This document shows, in pieces, positions 23,201 through 35,797 of a stretch of DNA of 64,000 nt; within the stretch, counting starts at the first letter, position 1; each line of letters opens with the position of its first letter. Below the pieces are notes generated by a model, which worked only from the letters and a program-made list of their open reading frames with translations, was not told the origin of the DNA and made no database searches. The position numbers and the translations under genes were made by a program. Source of the stretch: Myotis daubentonii (taxonomy: Eukaryota > Chordata > Mammalia > Chiroptera > Vespertilionidae); NCBI RefSeq assembly GCF_963259705.1, contig NC_081842.1:89696433-89760432 (forward strand), given 5' to 3'.

Positions 23201-23389
23201 GCCCTGACCAGGTAGCTCAGTTGATTACAGCATTGTCCCAATACTCCAACATTGTGGGTTCGATCCCCAGTTCAATGGTACAAGCATATACCATTGAATG
23301 CATAAATAAGTGGAACAGCAAGTCCATGTTTCTATCTCTCTCCCATCTTCTCTCTCTTAAAAAAAATTAGAGAGAGAGAGTAAAAGTAA
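23201..23389 (+). mobile_element. Diverged Ves-type SINE
   Basis: gccctgaccaggtagctcagttg head, B-box gggttcgatcc, and a ctctctcccatcttctctctc tail region followed by A/(GA)n. Imperfect flanking repeats begin aagaaattg (23184 and 23390). Older than the other copies. Confidence 0.8.
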
Positions 23390-23406
23390 AAGAAATTGGT
23401 GCTTGG

Positions 23407-23990
23407 TCAGATACAGTGTTATGGCTCTATACTCTCTAAGCAATTTCATCTCTATTCCATTTTGCATTCCCATCTCTAGGGACGAGCAAAAGTCGATCTC
23501 TTTGCCATTTTCTTCACTCATAAGGGCCAATTCAGGTTGGATAAATTTAAGAGTGGTAACACATGACCAACCCAGCATAAACGGGCACAGTCCAGAACAC
23601 CAGCACAAAAGCTCATTCATTGGCTGATCCCATTCAGACCCACTGAATTGTGTGTAATGGACCCAGGTAGTAAGTCAAGAGGAAGAAATTGAAGATACCT
23701 CACACCATGCCATGGTGATCATTACCATGCCATCCTCCTCACAGTTCCCATTGTTTTATTAGGGCTCTTAGTAGCATCCTTACCATCTTTCCAAAATTTA
23801 TACAGGTTATGATGAATGATACTTAGGCATCACTAGTGAACAGGAAATAGAAAAAATATACATTTAAATATATGTATATAAATGTAAAGAGCTACATTTA
23901 AATAGCTCTTTAAGAATAAAGGCTCAAGTTTGATCCAGAATGAAATGGAAACATTGGAAGAGTGGGCTTGAGAGCAGGCAGTTCTGTTTT
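23407..23990. other. Unique DNA, no gene seen
   Basis: Overlapping ORFs at 23357-23627 on both strands show no recognisable domain. Confidence 0.4.
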
Positions 23991-23992
23991 TT

Positions 23993-24300
23993 GTTGTTGT
24001 TTTTTTCCTTTATTGATTAAGGTATTACATATGTGACCTTATTGCCCCATCCCCGCCCCCCCCCCCACCACCATGCCCTCACTCCCCTATTGTCTGTGTT
24101 TATTGGTTAGGCTTATATGTATGTATACAAGTTCTTTGGTTGATCTCTCCCCCTTACCCGGACCTTCCCCTACCTTCCCTCTGAGGTTTGAGGTTTGACG
24201 GTCTGAGGTTTTTATTGAGGTTAGAAGGTGGGGTCAATAGGGCAGGTTTGCATGGTTTGAACTTCCCCTGTGTAGCCAGGGGAGGTTTTCTTATTACCAT
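23993..24300 (-). mobile_element. Bat L1 3' UTR, antisense
   Basis: A T-rich start (the reverse complement of an A tail with aataaag), 'attacatatgtgacc', a C-rich run and 'tgtgtttattggttaggcttatatgtatgtatacaagttctttggttgatc'. This is the reverse complement of the segment at 59.8 kb. The 5' limit is approximate. Confidence 0.72.
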
Positions 24301-25711
24301 GCCCACAAGTGGGTGATAAAAGGAAAGCAAAGGTTTGCAAGAAGTATGTCAGAGGTCTACATAAAAAATGGAGTCACGCTCTTAAAATTTTGAAATTATA
24401 TTACGAAAAATAGCATCTATTAATTAGTTGGAAATTACTAAAAGTAAAACTGTAACATAGAAGTACTATAGAAACTTCTGAAATAATTATTATTGCCAAT
24501 ACAATCTAAGCTACAGAAAGGAAAAATAATTGTATTTTTCTACCTATCAAAGCCTTAGTCATTCAAGATTAGAATGCCTTGTATTTGTATGTGGTCTATT
24601 TGTGTTCATATTAAATCTTTACTCATTTTTGTTTTTCTCATTCAGGACTTGGCTACTTTCTATTTCATATCCTGTTACTTATCCCAATATACCAAGCAGA
24701 GCGGTTTCTTGAGAGAACAACTGGGTAGTTCTCTATGTGTTGTAATCGATGCCTCTTAACATAACATTTGTCTGATCTTCTACCTAAATCTATCTCCCCT
24801 CTTTCATAGATCACTTTGTTTTGTTTTCTAGTAACTTGAGAAGAAAAGAACGTTAAAAGTTAATGTAATTTAACTCTCTGTCAAAAGAATTATCCCATAC
24901 TGATGAGCGATCAGATATTCAAGGAAAATCTGTCCTGTAATTTCTGTAAATCATATATTTCAAGAGATTATTTATTCACCTTTTATATGCAGTTATTTTT
25001 CTCCAGACTCACTAAAAATATTTGAGAAAAATGAACATTTTAATGATAGTTATGAAAGAAAAGTGAAGGAAGGAGAAGTACTTTTAGAAAATGGAACACA
25101 TCATGGGGATTTAGACCTGGGTTTGGGAAGCCATGGGGCTGTTTAAAGAAATGTATGCCTAATTGCTGAAAGAGAACCAGAAAAAGAGAAAGGGGAGTGA
25201 GAGAAAATTTTTACATTTATCAAAAATTTTGCTGAAGGCTGCTCTTTGGCAATTTTATGACTTTAGGACTCAACCCAATTCAAAACTGTTTTAAAAATGA
25301 GGAGTGAACGATAGTGTAAGAAGCTTACAGAATGTTTCTACACACTAATAAACAGTAGTTATATGTAGGGTGCTTTAAGTATTTTAGACATAGTCTATGT
25401 GATTTTTATCAGTACTGGTAATAGTGTGGAGTGAGGAAACTAAAAATATACAATCTAATTCCTCCTGACCTCATAAAATGTTCCAATACTTTATAAATAG
25501 GCTTTAGCAATGTTTCCAAAGAAATAGGAATATGTTGCTTCCAGTGAGTTTAATTTGTATAATATGATAGTATCCACATAATGTTCACCAGCTGTACTTC
25601 AGAAAGTGATTTGTTTTTTGAATTGATAAACTAGCTGCTTTTTTAAAAAATTTTTTTGAGCCAACAGTCCTGTTTAACTGTATTTTTCAAAGTCAGTTTT
25701 AGCAGTTTAAG
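24301..25711. other. Unique DNA, no gene seen
   Basis: AT-rich, no feature recognised. Confidence 0.45.
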
Positions 25712-25723
25712 AAGAAAGGCACT

Positions 25724-25950
25724 GCCGAAACCGGTTTGGCTCAGTGGATAGAGCGTCGGCCTGCGGACTGAAAGGTCCCAGGTTCGATTCCGGTCAAGGG
25801 CATGTTCTTGGGTTGCGGGCACATCCCCAATAGGAGATGTGCAGGAGGCGGCTGATCGATGTTTCTCTCTCATCGATGTTTCTAACTCTCTCTATCTCTC
25901 TCCCTTCCTCTCTGTAAAAAAATCAATAAAATATATTAAAAAAAAAGAAA
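25724..25950 (+). mobile_element. Ves SINE
   Basis: Near-consensus copy: accggtttggctcagtgg, ggttcgattccgg, ctgatcgatgtttctctctc, tail aatcaataaaatatatt plus A-rich. TSD aagaaaggca at 25712-25721 and 25951-25960. Confidence 0.96.
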
Positions 25951-25960
25951 AAGAAAGGCA

Positions 25961-28900
25961 GAACACTATCATTTTCTCATTTTAATGTTTTCTTCCAAGG
26001 CAGATTCTCCCAAGAAGGTTTGAGCACATTATATGTTTTTCAATGTCATATATTCTGCACATTTCAGGTGAAGGTTTTACTACTGTTACTAGTAAAAAGA
26101 GAAAGGTATGAATGATGATTAAAATTGGAGTAATAAGCTCAATCACAGAGACCAGAGTATGGGTTTAAAGCAAACATCCATAGCTCAGTGCCCAGCTCTA
26201 TTCACACAGCTGTGATCAGTTCTTTGCAGATTTGTTGCAAAAGTAGTAATTCAACCACATTGATTTTCATTTAAATCACTGGAGCCTCTTATAGGTTCAA
26301 GTAGAAATTTCTGTGGCATTAAAATAATGTCCACTGAATGAATGGATATTATAGCTTCATGCTCTGGCAAGATAAATAGTAATTAGTTATGCTCTAGAAT
26401 AGAAATAGTAAATGTATGTTCCATAAATTTCTACTGCCCAAATAGAAATATTTATTTAAAGCATGAATAGGCATTAACTAAAACAGTACTCAGTAATTAC
26501 ATAAACAAACATTCAGGGGAATACAGGAATTAGTACCTGTAGAGCTTTCTGATTGTCTGTTTATGGGCCCTGAACTACTCATAAACATGTTACAGATACA
26601 CAAAACAGAAAAATAATTGAGTAAAGTTATTTCCCAAAGTTAAAAAAAATGTTTTATGTTTACAGAAATATTTGACAAAATATGATCTTATATTTGGGTC
26701 CTTCAATCAACATGACGTTTATAACTAATAAAAAACTATAACTTTGTTTTTAAACTGAAGTTGCTGCAAGTAAACTCTATATCCATCAATCAAATTCAAT
26801 GATTCTGACGAAGGTCCACCAGACCTTGTAAAATGTTCATGCATTTATTAAACTCTTAAGTCACACACTTCTTTACCTATTAGTTTGGCCAGCTGTGTAG
26901 CTGTTTATCCTCTTGTGCTAAATTCCTGAGAGAACAAGAGTATTCTTGTTGACATCCCTTACACTACTGCTGCTCCACAGGGGTTCAAAGCAATGAAGCG
27001 AGAAATTGACTTGAGGGAGTGGAGAGAACTCTTGACAATATCAGCAACAAACTGCTTTGTGCTAATCATCAGACATGGCCTTGGAGGACTCTGGGTCCTA
27101 ACTATGCCTCTTTTGATGGCTCTGTTAGCCTGATAGGGTTGGTCAGATTGTGTCCAAACAAATTCACAATTTTAAATTTAAAAATAGTAGCAAATAATCA
27201 AACATTTAATACAATGTTGTAGGTGCAATATAAAAAGCATTTTGACTCTTTTTCAATAAAGCAATTGGCTGGAAACCAGGTAAATATAGATGTGTTCAGA
27301 TTGGAAGTATTGTTTTAAAAAACTAACGTTCTAGACTGTAAAACCAAATAAATGAAGAGTAGGGAGAGTCATATATAAACATATAAGTAAGAACACACAT
27401 ACACCATTATAATATCAAATGAATAACATATTTATTGTCATTATCTAATTATTTCTTAATTGTACTTTAAAAATTAACTGATCAATTCTCTAGTAGACTT
27501 TATGAGACACAGTAGAGGGCAAATCAAGATTCCTGACTTCATGAAGCTTGTAATCTGATGAAGTAATTGATAGTAAAAGCAATAAATGCTGAATACACAA
27601 ATAGATAAAACAATGAAGGCAAAGGACTGATTTGTGCATACACTAAATAATCAAATTTAAATTTGATTTAAATTAATAGTGCCTATATCTTTAAAATCAG
27701 TCTGTCCATTTTGAAAGGTACATAAAGCTGTATCTGTATTTTACTTCTTAATGGTTTTAATTTTCAAGAAACTTAGTTTATTAGTATGAGAAAACAGGTT
27801 GTCTATTTTCCCAAGTGGGATCATTAAAAGTGAGTGGGGAGGCTGTTTTAATGCTCTTATCTTTTCTGATGCCAATTTTCAAAGTAACCTAAGATTCATT
27901 GTAGAAAGATAAATAACTGATGACTTTATAAGGAATAATTTATAGAGTGTAGACAGATGTCTTTGCAATGGTTATCTTTCTGGATGCATCTGTTTGGTGT
28001 GTTTCTTACATTCCCAACAAAAAGGTGGCATTTTGGGCTGTAATTCTGTCATCTAATCATATGGAAACCTGCCAATTCTTATTAACATCTTGACATCTTT
28101 TTGCTATAAACTTATCATATGTTCTTCTAATGCAAGATGGGTTTAAATTCATAGAGTTGAGCTTTATGCTGTGTATCCATTAAATACCCGATCCTTTGCT
28201 CCTTATATCAGCAAAATTTCAGTCAAGTAAAACAGCTGTTGGCCAGAATATGAATTATAGATTAGGCCCTGAAAGGTTAACAGTTAGCTGTTTGGGATAC
28301 AGTTTAAAAACTAGAGAAAACAAAAAGAATAAATGTGTGTTACACTCTTTCATATTAACTTCTACACAATGTTAACTGGTATATCAAGCCCCTTATATTT
28401 AGACATTACCCAATGGAGATGCAATGGATTCTTATTACAATAATATAGTGTGTTTTTTTTTAATAGAAGGCGTTAACCTTTCAATTGCTACAAAATTAAA
28501 AGTTTAGCCTGGAAATCTATCTTTAGACAAAAAGAAAAACCATTATCTGAGACTGTAACAAAGCTCATCAAAAAGCTGAAAATGCTCCATGGTTACTATC
28601 AAGGTGCAACGGGATATATTATAAGGAAAATGTCACCATGCTATTTTATCTGTTTGCACGTAATTCAAGAACTATAAACTTAGTCCTCATCCAGTATGTG
28701 ATAGACACATTGAATGCACATCACAAACATATAACAAGATGCTTCCTACCTAAAGGGTCATCAAAATAATTTCTGTAAAGAATTATAATTTCTTAATGAT
28801 TTATATTAATGCTAACTTGGATAATTTAAAATAATATATTAAAATGCAATACAGAACACTTCATTATGTTCTTGTGTTAGAGACAAACTAAGTTTGAGAC

Positions 28901-29140
28901 AAAATTAACACTACATATTCATAAATTATGGTAAGGGATATGTTGCCAAATTTAGAGATATTAGGGAGAAGAGTATGTTTTATAAAGTAAAAAGAAGAAA
29001 TATTGACAAAATCTCTGTTTGTAGCAATCTTTATATTAAAATGGAATTTTTGGAGGTGGGGATTGGAGGAATTTCAAACTGATCTTCAGGTATAATTTGC
29101 AGTTCTTGGTTGGCTGCAAGAGAGTACCTTTGAGACATTG
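25961..29140. other. Unique AT-rich DNA, no gene seen
   Basis: A 3.2-kb repeat-poor stretch, the longest run free of young transposons in the window together with 19.3-21.9 kb and 42.1-44.9 kb. Short ORFs lack domain signatures. Confidence 0.5.
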
Positions 29141-29162
29141 CAAAAAAAAAAAAAAATGTTCA

Positions 29163-29390
29163 GCCCTAACCGGTTTGGCTCAGTGGATAGAGCGATGGCC
29201 TGCAGACTGAAGGGTCCCAGGTTTGATTCCGGTCAAGGGCATGTACCTTGGTTGCGGGCACACCCCCAGTGGGGGGTGTGCAGGAGGCAGCTGATAGATG
29301 TTTCTCTCTCATCGATGTTTCTAACTCTCTGTCCCTCTCCCTTCCTCTCTGTGAAAAATCAATAAAATATATATTTTAAAAAATCTTTAA
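29163..29390 (+). mobile_element. Ves SINE
   Basis: Consensus-like copy with tail ctgtgaaaaatcaataaaatatat. TSD (a)n-atgttca at 29156-29162 and 29395-29401. Confidence 0.95.
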
Positions 29391-29439
29391 AAAAATGTTC
29401 ATTGTTGGAGGGAGGGCTTTCTGTGGCTAACAATTTCTT

Positions 29440-29715
29440 GGATCGAGTTTGGCTCAACAGGGTGCTTTCAGGAAGTCAAACTCTCTTAATGGCTCCTACA
29501 GTGGGCACGGTGATTGTCATGTCAGGCAATTTCTTAATGAGTTTACATTTCCTGAGTATGCAGTAAATGATTTGAAGTTAGAAATTGAAGGTCAAGTTTC
29601 TCCTAACCTGTTGATGGCAAGGAAAAGCCATCCTACAATTAAATCAGACACAAAAAATCTTCAAAGTATACAACCAAAAGTAGTTAATCATATTGTGATT
29701 ATGGAAGGAAAATAA
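29440..29715 (+). pseudogene. Protein-like short ORF, identity unknown
   Basis: An open frame of ~90 codons ends at TAA 29713-29715. The C-terminal part reads ...FLNEFTFPEYAVNDLKLEIEG-QVSPNLLMARKSHPTIKSDT-... and ends VVNHIVIMEGK. The residue mix (charged/hydrophobic alternation, FPEY, SNSLNGSYSG) looks more like real protein than the low-complexity ORFs elsewhere. There is no ATG at the start of the frame (only TTG at 29449), and no promoter, splice site or poly(A) signal that I can assign. It could be a fragment of a processed pseudogene, a lone exon, or chance. I do not recognise it. Confidence 0.25.
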
Positions 29716-29847
29716 AACCATGGTTTTAAAATGCCTAACTCTATAACTACTTTTAATACTAGAAACTAAAAATAGAAAATATATCATCTTACCCTACTAC
29801 TCTCCCTTGATGATCCCCTCCTTGGCCCAAAGTTCAATTATTAAATA

Positions 29848-30174
29848 CTAGAGGCCCAGTGCACAAAATTTGTGCACTCGGATGGGGGGTACCCTCAGCC
29901 TGATCTGTGCCCTCTTGCAGCCCGGGAGCCCTTGAGGGATGTCTGACTGACAGCTTAGTACTGCCACAGAAATGGAAGAGGCTCCCACTCCTGCTGTGCT
30001 CACCAGCCATGAGCCTACCTTCTGGCTGAGTGGCACGCCCCCTGTGGGAGCACACTGACCACCAGGGTGCAGCTCCTGCATTGAGCATCTGCCCCCTGGT
30101 GATCAGTGTGCATTATAGCGACAGGTTGTTCTTCTGTTCGGTCGATTTGCATGTTAGCCTTTTATTATATAGGA
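29848..30174 (-). mobile_element. HeliBat type C, complete, first of a tandem pair
   Basis: Reverse orientation: ctagaggcccagtgcacaaaatttgtgcac at the left (3' hairpin and CTAG), tttattatatagga at the right. 327 bp. Contains two inverted CTCF-like motifs (30059-30072 and 30089-30102). Directly abuts the next Helitron. Confidence 0.95.
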
Positions 30175-30651
30175 CTAGAGGCCTGGTGCACAAAATTCGT
30201 GCACAGGAGGGGTCCCTCAGCCCAGCCTGCACCCTCTTCAATCCTGGACTAGTCAGGGATGTCTCTGACTTCCATTTTAGGTCTGATCCCACAGGGATTG
30301 GGCCCAAATCGGCAGTTGGACATCCCTCTTGCAACCAGGACCACTGGCTCCTAACCACTCACCTGCCTGGATGCCTGATCACTCCTAACTACTTTGCCTG
30401 CTGCCTGATGCCCTAACTGCTCTCCTGCCTGTCTGGTCATCCCTAACTGCCCTCCCCTGCTGGCCTGGTCACCTCTAACTCCCCTCCCCTGCTGACCTGA
30501 TCATCCCTAACTGCTCTCCCCTGCCAGCCTGATCGCTCCTAACCGCCTCTGCCTCAGCCCCTGCCACCATGACTTTGTCCAGAAGGACGTCCGGATGGAT
30601 GTCCAGAAGATGTCTGGTCTAATTAGCATATTATCCTTTTATTAGTATAGA
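30175..30651 (-). mobile_element. HeliBat type B, complete, second of a tandem pair
   Basis: Starts ctagaggcctggtgcacaaaattcgtgcac at 30175 with no base between it and the previous element. 5' end TCTATACTAATAAAAGG (minus strand) at 30651. The interior has ~30-bp 'cctgctggcctggtcacctctaactccc' repeats. Confidence 0.95.
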
Positions 30652-30670
30652 TTATATATATATTCACAAG

Positions 30671-30717
<47 letters not shown>

Positions 30718-30728
30718 TATATATATCC
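30652..30728. repeat. (TA)n microsatellite
   Basis: TA run with few interruptions after the Helitron 5' end. Confidence 0.92.
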
Positions 30729-31739
30729 TTGCTAATATTTAACATTTTCTTAATACTTAGATTTATATGTAAAATATCATATTAGGCAGTTCCACCTGAA
30801 TGTCTTATAGACATTTCAATGTATCTAAAGTATACATATTGCATTTTCTTATATATTTGCTTCTTCACCTTGGCTTCCTATATCAGTAAATGACACCTCC
30901 TAGTTCTTGACTTTTATTTTGTCTTCACTCTCCAACCCAATGCATTACAAAACTCAATCAATTCTAGCTCCAACTTATGTTTCAAATCTATTAATTTTCC
31001 TTCCATATCTCTGCCTCAGATTTAGACTCAGTTCTATTCATCCCTCACTGTTTCCTGGAGCAACCTTTCAGCTTCTGAACTCTTCATTCTGCCTTCAATC
31101 TTGACCCCTTCCTGATTCTTCTTCACATATAAAAGCTAGGATGATTTCCAAAAATGCATATGAATAAATCACTTTCAGAAATAGTAAATATATCACTTAC
31201 ATAAATAAATTAAGCATGAAGAAAGTTAAATATAAGTGTATAGAATTCCTCCAAACAAGCAGAATTTATATAGATTTATAATATTCCTTTAAACCCTCCT
31301 TCCTCCACACTTGTTCAATTTTCCTGTAATATTTTATTCTACCAGGTTTCCTTGTCACATACTTCCCACTTCCATTGTTGGCTTTAAAATAATATTAACA
31401 TTTAAAAATCATAATAATAGCATCACCTTATATTTTATATGCTCATTTACAATTCCCATTTACTTTCTCAAAATATAATCTTCTGAATTTGTAGGGAAGA
31501 TATTATGAGCAATACTATGGATGATGTCACATCTCAGACAAACTAAGTTTTCTTTACAAGGTCACTGCTATTAAATGGTCACTCCTGTTTCCTCATGCCT
31601 CGCCATGAGATCTCTCTGGAGCTCTTTCATCCCAAAAGCACATGGCATTTTGACTCTAAATTTTTATAACACTTGATAATAAAAATACATTATATTTTAT
31701 AAATTGTCCTTTGTTTTCAAAACAATTTTCTTATGCTAA
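30729..31739. other. Unique DNA, no gene seen
   Basis: 30900-31130 (cttcactctccaaccc.. cctcactgtttcctgg..) may be an old repeat of uncertain class. No gene. Confidence 0.35.
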
Positions 31740-32800
31740 GTTTTTATTTTAATATATATTTTATGTTGGAAAATATTTAGATTTACAGAAAAATTGCAAA
31801 AACATTAAGTACAGAGTTTTCATAATACCACATCCAGTTTCACTTCTTATTCTCTTATATTATATTATATATTATATATTATATAATATATATATATATA
31901 TAATATATATTATATATTATATATTATATAAGGTACAGTTTTCACAATAATGAATCAATATTGGTACATTTTATTAGCCAAAGCTATGCATTAGATTTCC
32001 TTATTTTTTAATATCTTAGATTTTAATCTAATGTCCTTTTTTGATTCCAGGATCTGATCTGGATACCTCATGACATTTAGTCATCATTTCTCTTTAGATT
32101 CCTTTGGCCATGACACTTTCTCAGACTTCCCTTTTTTTATGCTTTGAAAATTTTGAGGAATACTCTTTTGTTATTTCATAGAGTGTCCTTCAGTTGTTAT
32201 TCATTTGATGTTACCTCATAATTCTTGGGTTATGACTTTTGGAAGAAGACCATGGAGGTAAAACATCATCCCCATCATATTCTAGCAAGGGTACATACTG
32301 TCAATGTGGCTTCTCACTATTGATGTTCATCTTGTTTGCTTGACTGAGTTTTTGTCATTATTTGTCAAGTAGCTGTAAAAATCACTATCTTCCCCTTTCC
32401 ACGCCGTTCTCTTTGGATGGAAGTCCCATGCGCAGCCCACACTTAAGGAACGGGAAGTTGTGCTCTACCTGCTTAAGGGCAGAGATCTACTGAAATTATT
32501 TGGAATTCCTCTGCATGGGAAATTTGTCTATTGTCTCTCATTTACTTATTTATTCATTCAATCACTTATTTATATCAATATGGACTATGGACTCATGGAT
32601 ATTTACTTTATCATTTGGATTGTAATTCATACTATGTTTTTACTACAATTGTTTCAACTTTGGCCTTTGGGAGCTCTTTCAGTTGGTTCTCATTTTTCTT
32701 TTATTCTCGAACTTCTTGCAGAAGCTATATCATGATTTAGTATACTGCTGCTCCTTTCTTATTTTGTGCAATATATAAAAGCATAAACTCCCTAGCAGGT
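31740..32800. mobile_element. Ancient L1 (L1M-type) fragment
   Basis: Recognisable L1M segments: 'atatttagatttacagaaaaattgcaaaaac..cagagttttcataa', 'aatgtccttttttgattccaggatctgatc', 'gtccttcagttgttattcatttgatgttacctcat'. No intact ORF. Orientation relative to the L1 consensus is not assigned. Confidence 0.6.
31855..31932. repeat. AT-only palindromic run inside the L1 fragment
   Basis: About 75 bp of A and T only (ttatattatatattatatatt..), largely self-complementary and able to fold into a cruciform. Confidence 0.85.
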
Positions 32801-33164
32801 TGAGCCACCTCTATCCCCTAGCTTCTCCTATCCTTCATCAGTCTCCAAATACAAACAAGGTTAATATAAATTAATTTCTTATAGCTCTTGTTATTAGTTT
32901 TCATAATATATTCTCAATCTTTCTTTTTTTATTAACAAATATTTGCGTTTGGGTGTTGGAGTGTTTTGTGTATGTTTCTTAATTCCCCATAAACAATCTG
33001 GATATATAATATGCATTTGATCCCCTGGGAACATTTATTGGCATATCAGGAAAGATAAATAAGTAGTGATACTGATAATAAAATGAGAACCTTTATGAAC
33101 TTTGCTTCAATGAATTAATTTAGAGATTGTACCAATTCATTAATTCTTCAACTATAAAGTAAAT

Positions 33165-33305
33165 CAGTAGTTTTCAAACTTTAGTATGTATCAGAATCAC
33201 CTGGAAATCTTGATAAAATAAAAATAACTGGGCCCTATCTTTGGAGTTTCTGACTCAATAGATTTTATATGGGCCCAAGATTTTGTGTTTGTAACAAGAT
33301 CCCAG
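33165..33305 (+). mobile_element. MER5A-like hAT remnant
   Basis: 'cagtagttttcaaactttagtatgtatcagaatcacctgg', 'gggccctatctttggagtttctgactcaatag' and 'ttgtgtttgtaacaag' follow the MER5A consensus order. Confidence 0.75.
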
Positions 33306-33705
33306 TTTTATTGGTTTGCTAGAGCTTCCAGAACAAAATATCACAAACTGGGTGGCTTCAACAACAGAAATTTATTTTCTCACAGATCTAGAGGCTGGAA
33401 GTCCAAGATCAAGATATTAGTAGGGCTAGTATCTCATGAGGCCTCTCTCCTTGGCTTTCAGATGGCTGACTTTTTGCTATTTTCTCACCTGGTCTTTACT
33501 GGGTACTTACCTCTGTTTAGTGTCTCTTCTCTCCATTCCTTATAAAGACACCTGTCAGATTGAATTAGGGCCCACTCAAATGACCTCATTTTAGCTTCAT
33601 CACCTCTAAAAACACAGTCTCTACGTACAGTAATGTTGTGAGGTATTGGGGGTTATGGCTTTAGTATATGAATCTTGGGGGATACATAGTTCAGCCCAGA
33701 ACAAG
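33306..33705 (+). repeat. Ancient mammalian interspersed repeat (copy 1 of 3)
   Basis: 'aacaaaatatcacaaactgggtggcttcaacaacagaaatttatt..gaggctggaagtccaagatcaag..gggcccactcaaatgacctcattttagc'. The same family occurs at 41755-42110 and 61400-62100. I do not assign its class. Confidence 0.72.
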
Positions 33706-34542
33706 TTTAAATAATGCTGAGTTAGAGAATTGCTAGCTTAAATAATCAAGTTGAGCCAACTGAAAATGATCTGGATAAGTTATGGTGACAACACCAGTGA
33801 GGAAAAGACAGCAGATAATATCTGAATAGGAAGTCTTCTCTCTTCCAACATTTTCTGAAAATGACAATCGCACACTAGAAGATTGGGGAAAAGAAACTGA
33901 GTTTGTGTGAGGAATAGGGATGCTTCATTCCTCACCTTCCATATACTCTGAATCAACAGAAGGAAAAGTATATCCATATGAGGGAACCTTCAAATGCATT
34001 AGAAACTCTCAGCTTTCATAAGTAATGTGCCAATTCACTTGTTTCCTGCTTTTTGCTTATAACATGGTGTATGTAGATTACTCTTAAAGGTGCTTATGAG
34101 TGAGAGATACAGGGATTTCCAGACTTAATCACTGTGACATTCAAGTTGGGAGCATTATAGGTATCATGCCAATTAAGGAATGCTTTATTCCATAGAATTT
34201 TCAGCACAATTGTGTCAGATTTCTCCAGAGAAATAAGCTAGTGTCACCATCAGTTCCTAATTAGGTCAGAAATTTTTTTTTTAAGTTCATCCCCTGAAGT
34301 TATTGGCCCTTGAGAATATATGTCAAATGTTGGAGTTTCCAATTTAGCTTTCTGCCCTGCAGAAGGGCTCAAGATTTGTAAACACTCTCCCACAAATGAG
34401 CAAAGCCAGACCCATTAAAAGCCCATCTCCTGGTCACTTTGAATCAACAAATGCCACTATTGCAAATTCTGATTTTTGTCCTGACCCATAAGGATTTCTC
34501 TTTAATATCTCAGATGCTTCATTTTATGATTAGATAAGGTAG

Positions 34543-34589
<47 letters not shown>

Positions 34590-35484
34590 CTTATTTTCTT
34601 TATATTAGTTATTTCATGGCCAAGTTCTTTCAATGTAGTTTCTATGCACTTTGCCACCTCTTTTTACTATATTTGATTTGATTCAGTATTAAATAAATAT
34701 GGAAGGGACCTTGATGGTATGTATTTTAAACTACACATATGTTAAGTGTCAGAGTTTGACAGAAAACCAAACATCACTGAGGCCATTACAGAAGAGAGGT
34801 ATTTCAAAAGTACTTGAGAAACTTCTACAAATGTCAAAGATAAACCAATGAAAACTAACTTTACCACCTTCTGAAATCTTTTGTTTCAAGTGTGTATGTT
34901 TGTATGTGTGTGCATGCACGTAGGTGGGTGGAGGAGAGGAGTAGTACCTCACATGACAGGAAACCTCAGAGGCATTGCAGATCTTTTTTACCCAAGCTCC
35001 ATACCCAATCAATCACAAAATGTTAAAACTTGGGCTACTAATATATTCTGAATCCAGTCTGAGTCTTTGCTACAATTACATCTACCTCTCCAGCAACTGT
35101 TACCTTATTTCAGGCTTTTAGCTTCATCCCTAGGATCAAGGGTTAACATAACATCCTGAATTTTGGCTCTTTTATTACAAATCTTAAAATATTTACTATC
35201 TGGCCTTGTAATAAAAAGATTGCCTATACCTGTCCTAAGTTAATAAAGTGGTCCTTAAACTGTTGGCCTCCTATTCTCTCCACTCTCAACTATTCAGTTA
35301 TTGCTTACTACCTAAAAACTGAATTTTTAGCTATTTATTATGGCCCATGATACACCATTTCTAGCTATTACTATTTTCAACAGCATCTCATGCTTCTCTC
35401 TTCTGCATATTCTATAACCTGGCACTAGTAAACTATTTGAAGTTTGGATCAATTCCCAGAACTCTCAAGTAGTTTATAAATATA
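33706..35484. other. Unique DNA, no gene seen
   Basis: Contains a (GT)n microsatellite (listed separately) and otherwise no recognised feature. Confidence 0.4.
34543..34587. repeat. (GT)n microsatellite
   Basis: About 22 uninterrupted GT units. Confidence 0.96.
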
Positions 35485-35797
35485 CTAGTGGCCCGGTGAA
35501 CGAAATTTGTGCATGGGGGGGTGTCCCTCAGCCCACCCTGCACCCTTTCCAATCTGGGACTCCCTTGGGGGATGTCCCACTGCGAGTTTAGGCCCAATCC
35601 CTGAGCCAGCAGTTGGACATCCCTCTCACAATCCGGGACCACTGGCTCCTAACTGCTCGCCTGCCTGCCTGCCCGATTGCCCTCTAACTGCTCCCCTGCC
35701 AGCCTGATTGATGCCTAACCACTCCCCTGCCATCCTGATTGCCCCCAACTGCCCTCCCTTGCTGGCCTGATCGCCCCCAAGGCTTTTATTAGGATAG
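35485..35797 (-). mobile_element. HeliBat type B
   Basis: CTAGTGGCCCGGTGAACGAAATTTGTGCA at the left (3' terminus), 'gcctgattgcc..aactgcc' repeats inside, and a shortened 5' end ggcttttattaggataga that lacks the usual gcatatta. Confidence 0.85.

Noticed and set aside
25724..25800. Possible tRNA gene (A and B box, ggttcgattcc)
   Set aside because: It is the tRNA-derived head of a Ves SINE with a SINE body, tail and target duplication; the same holds for the other Ves copies.
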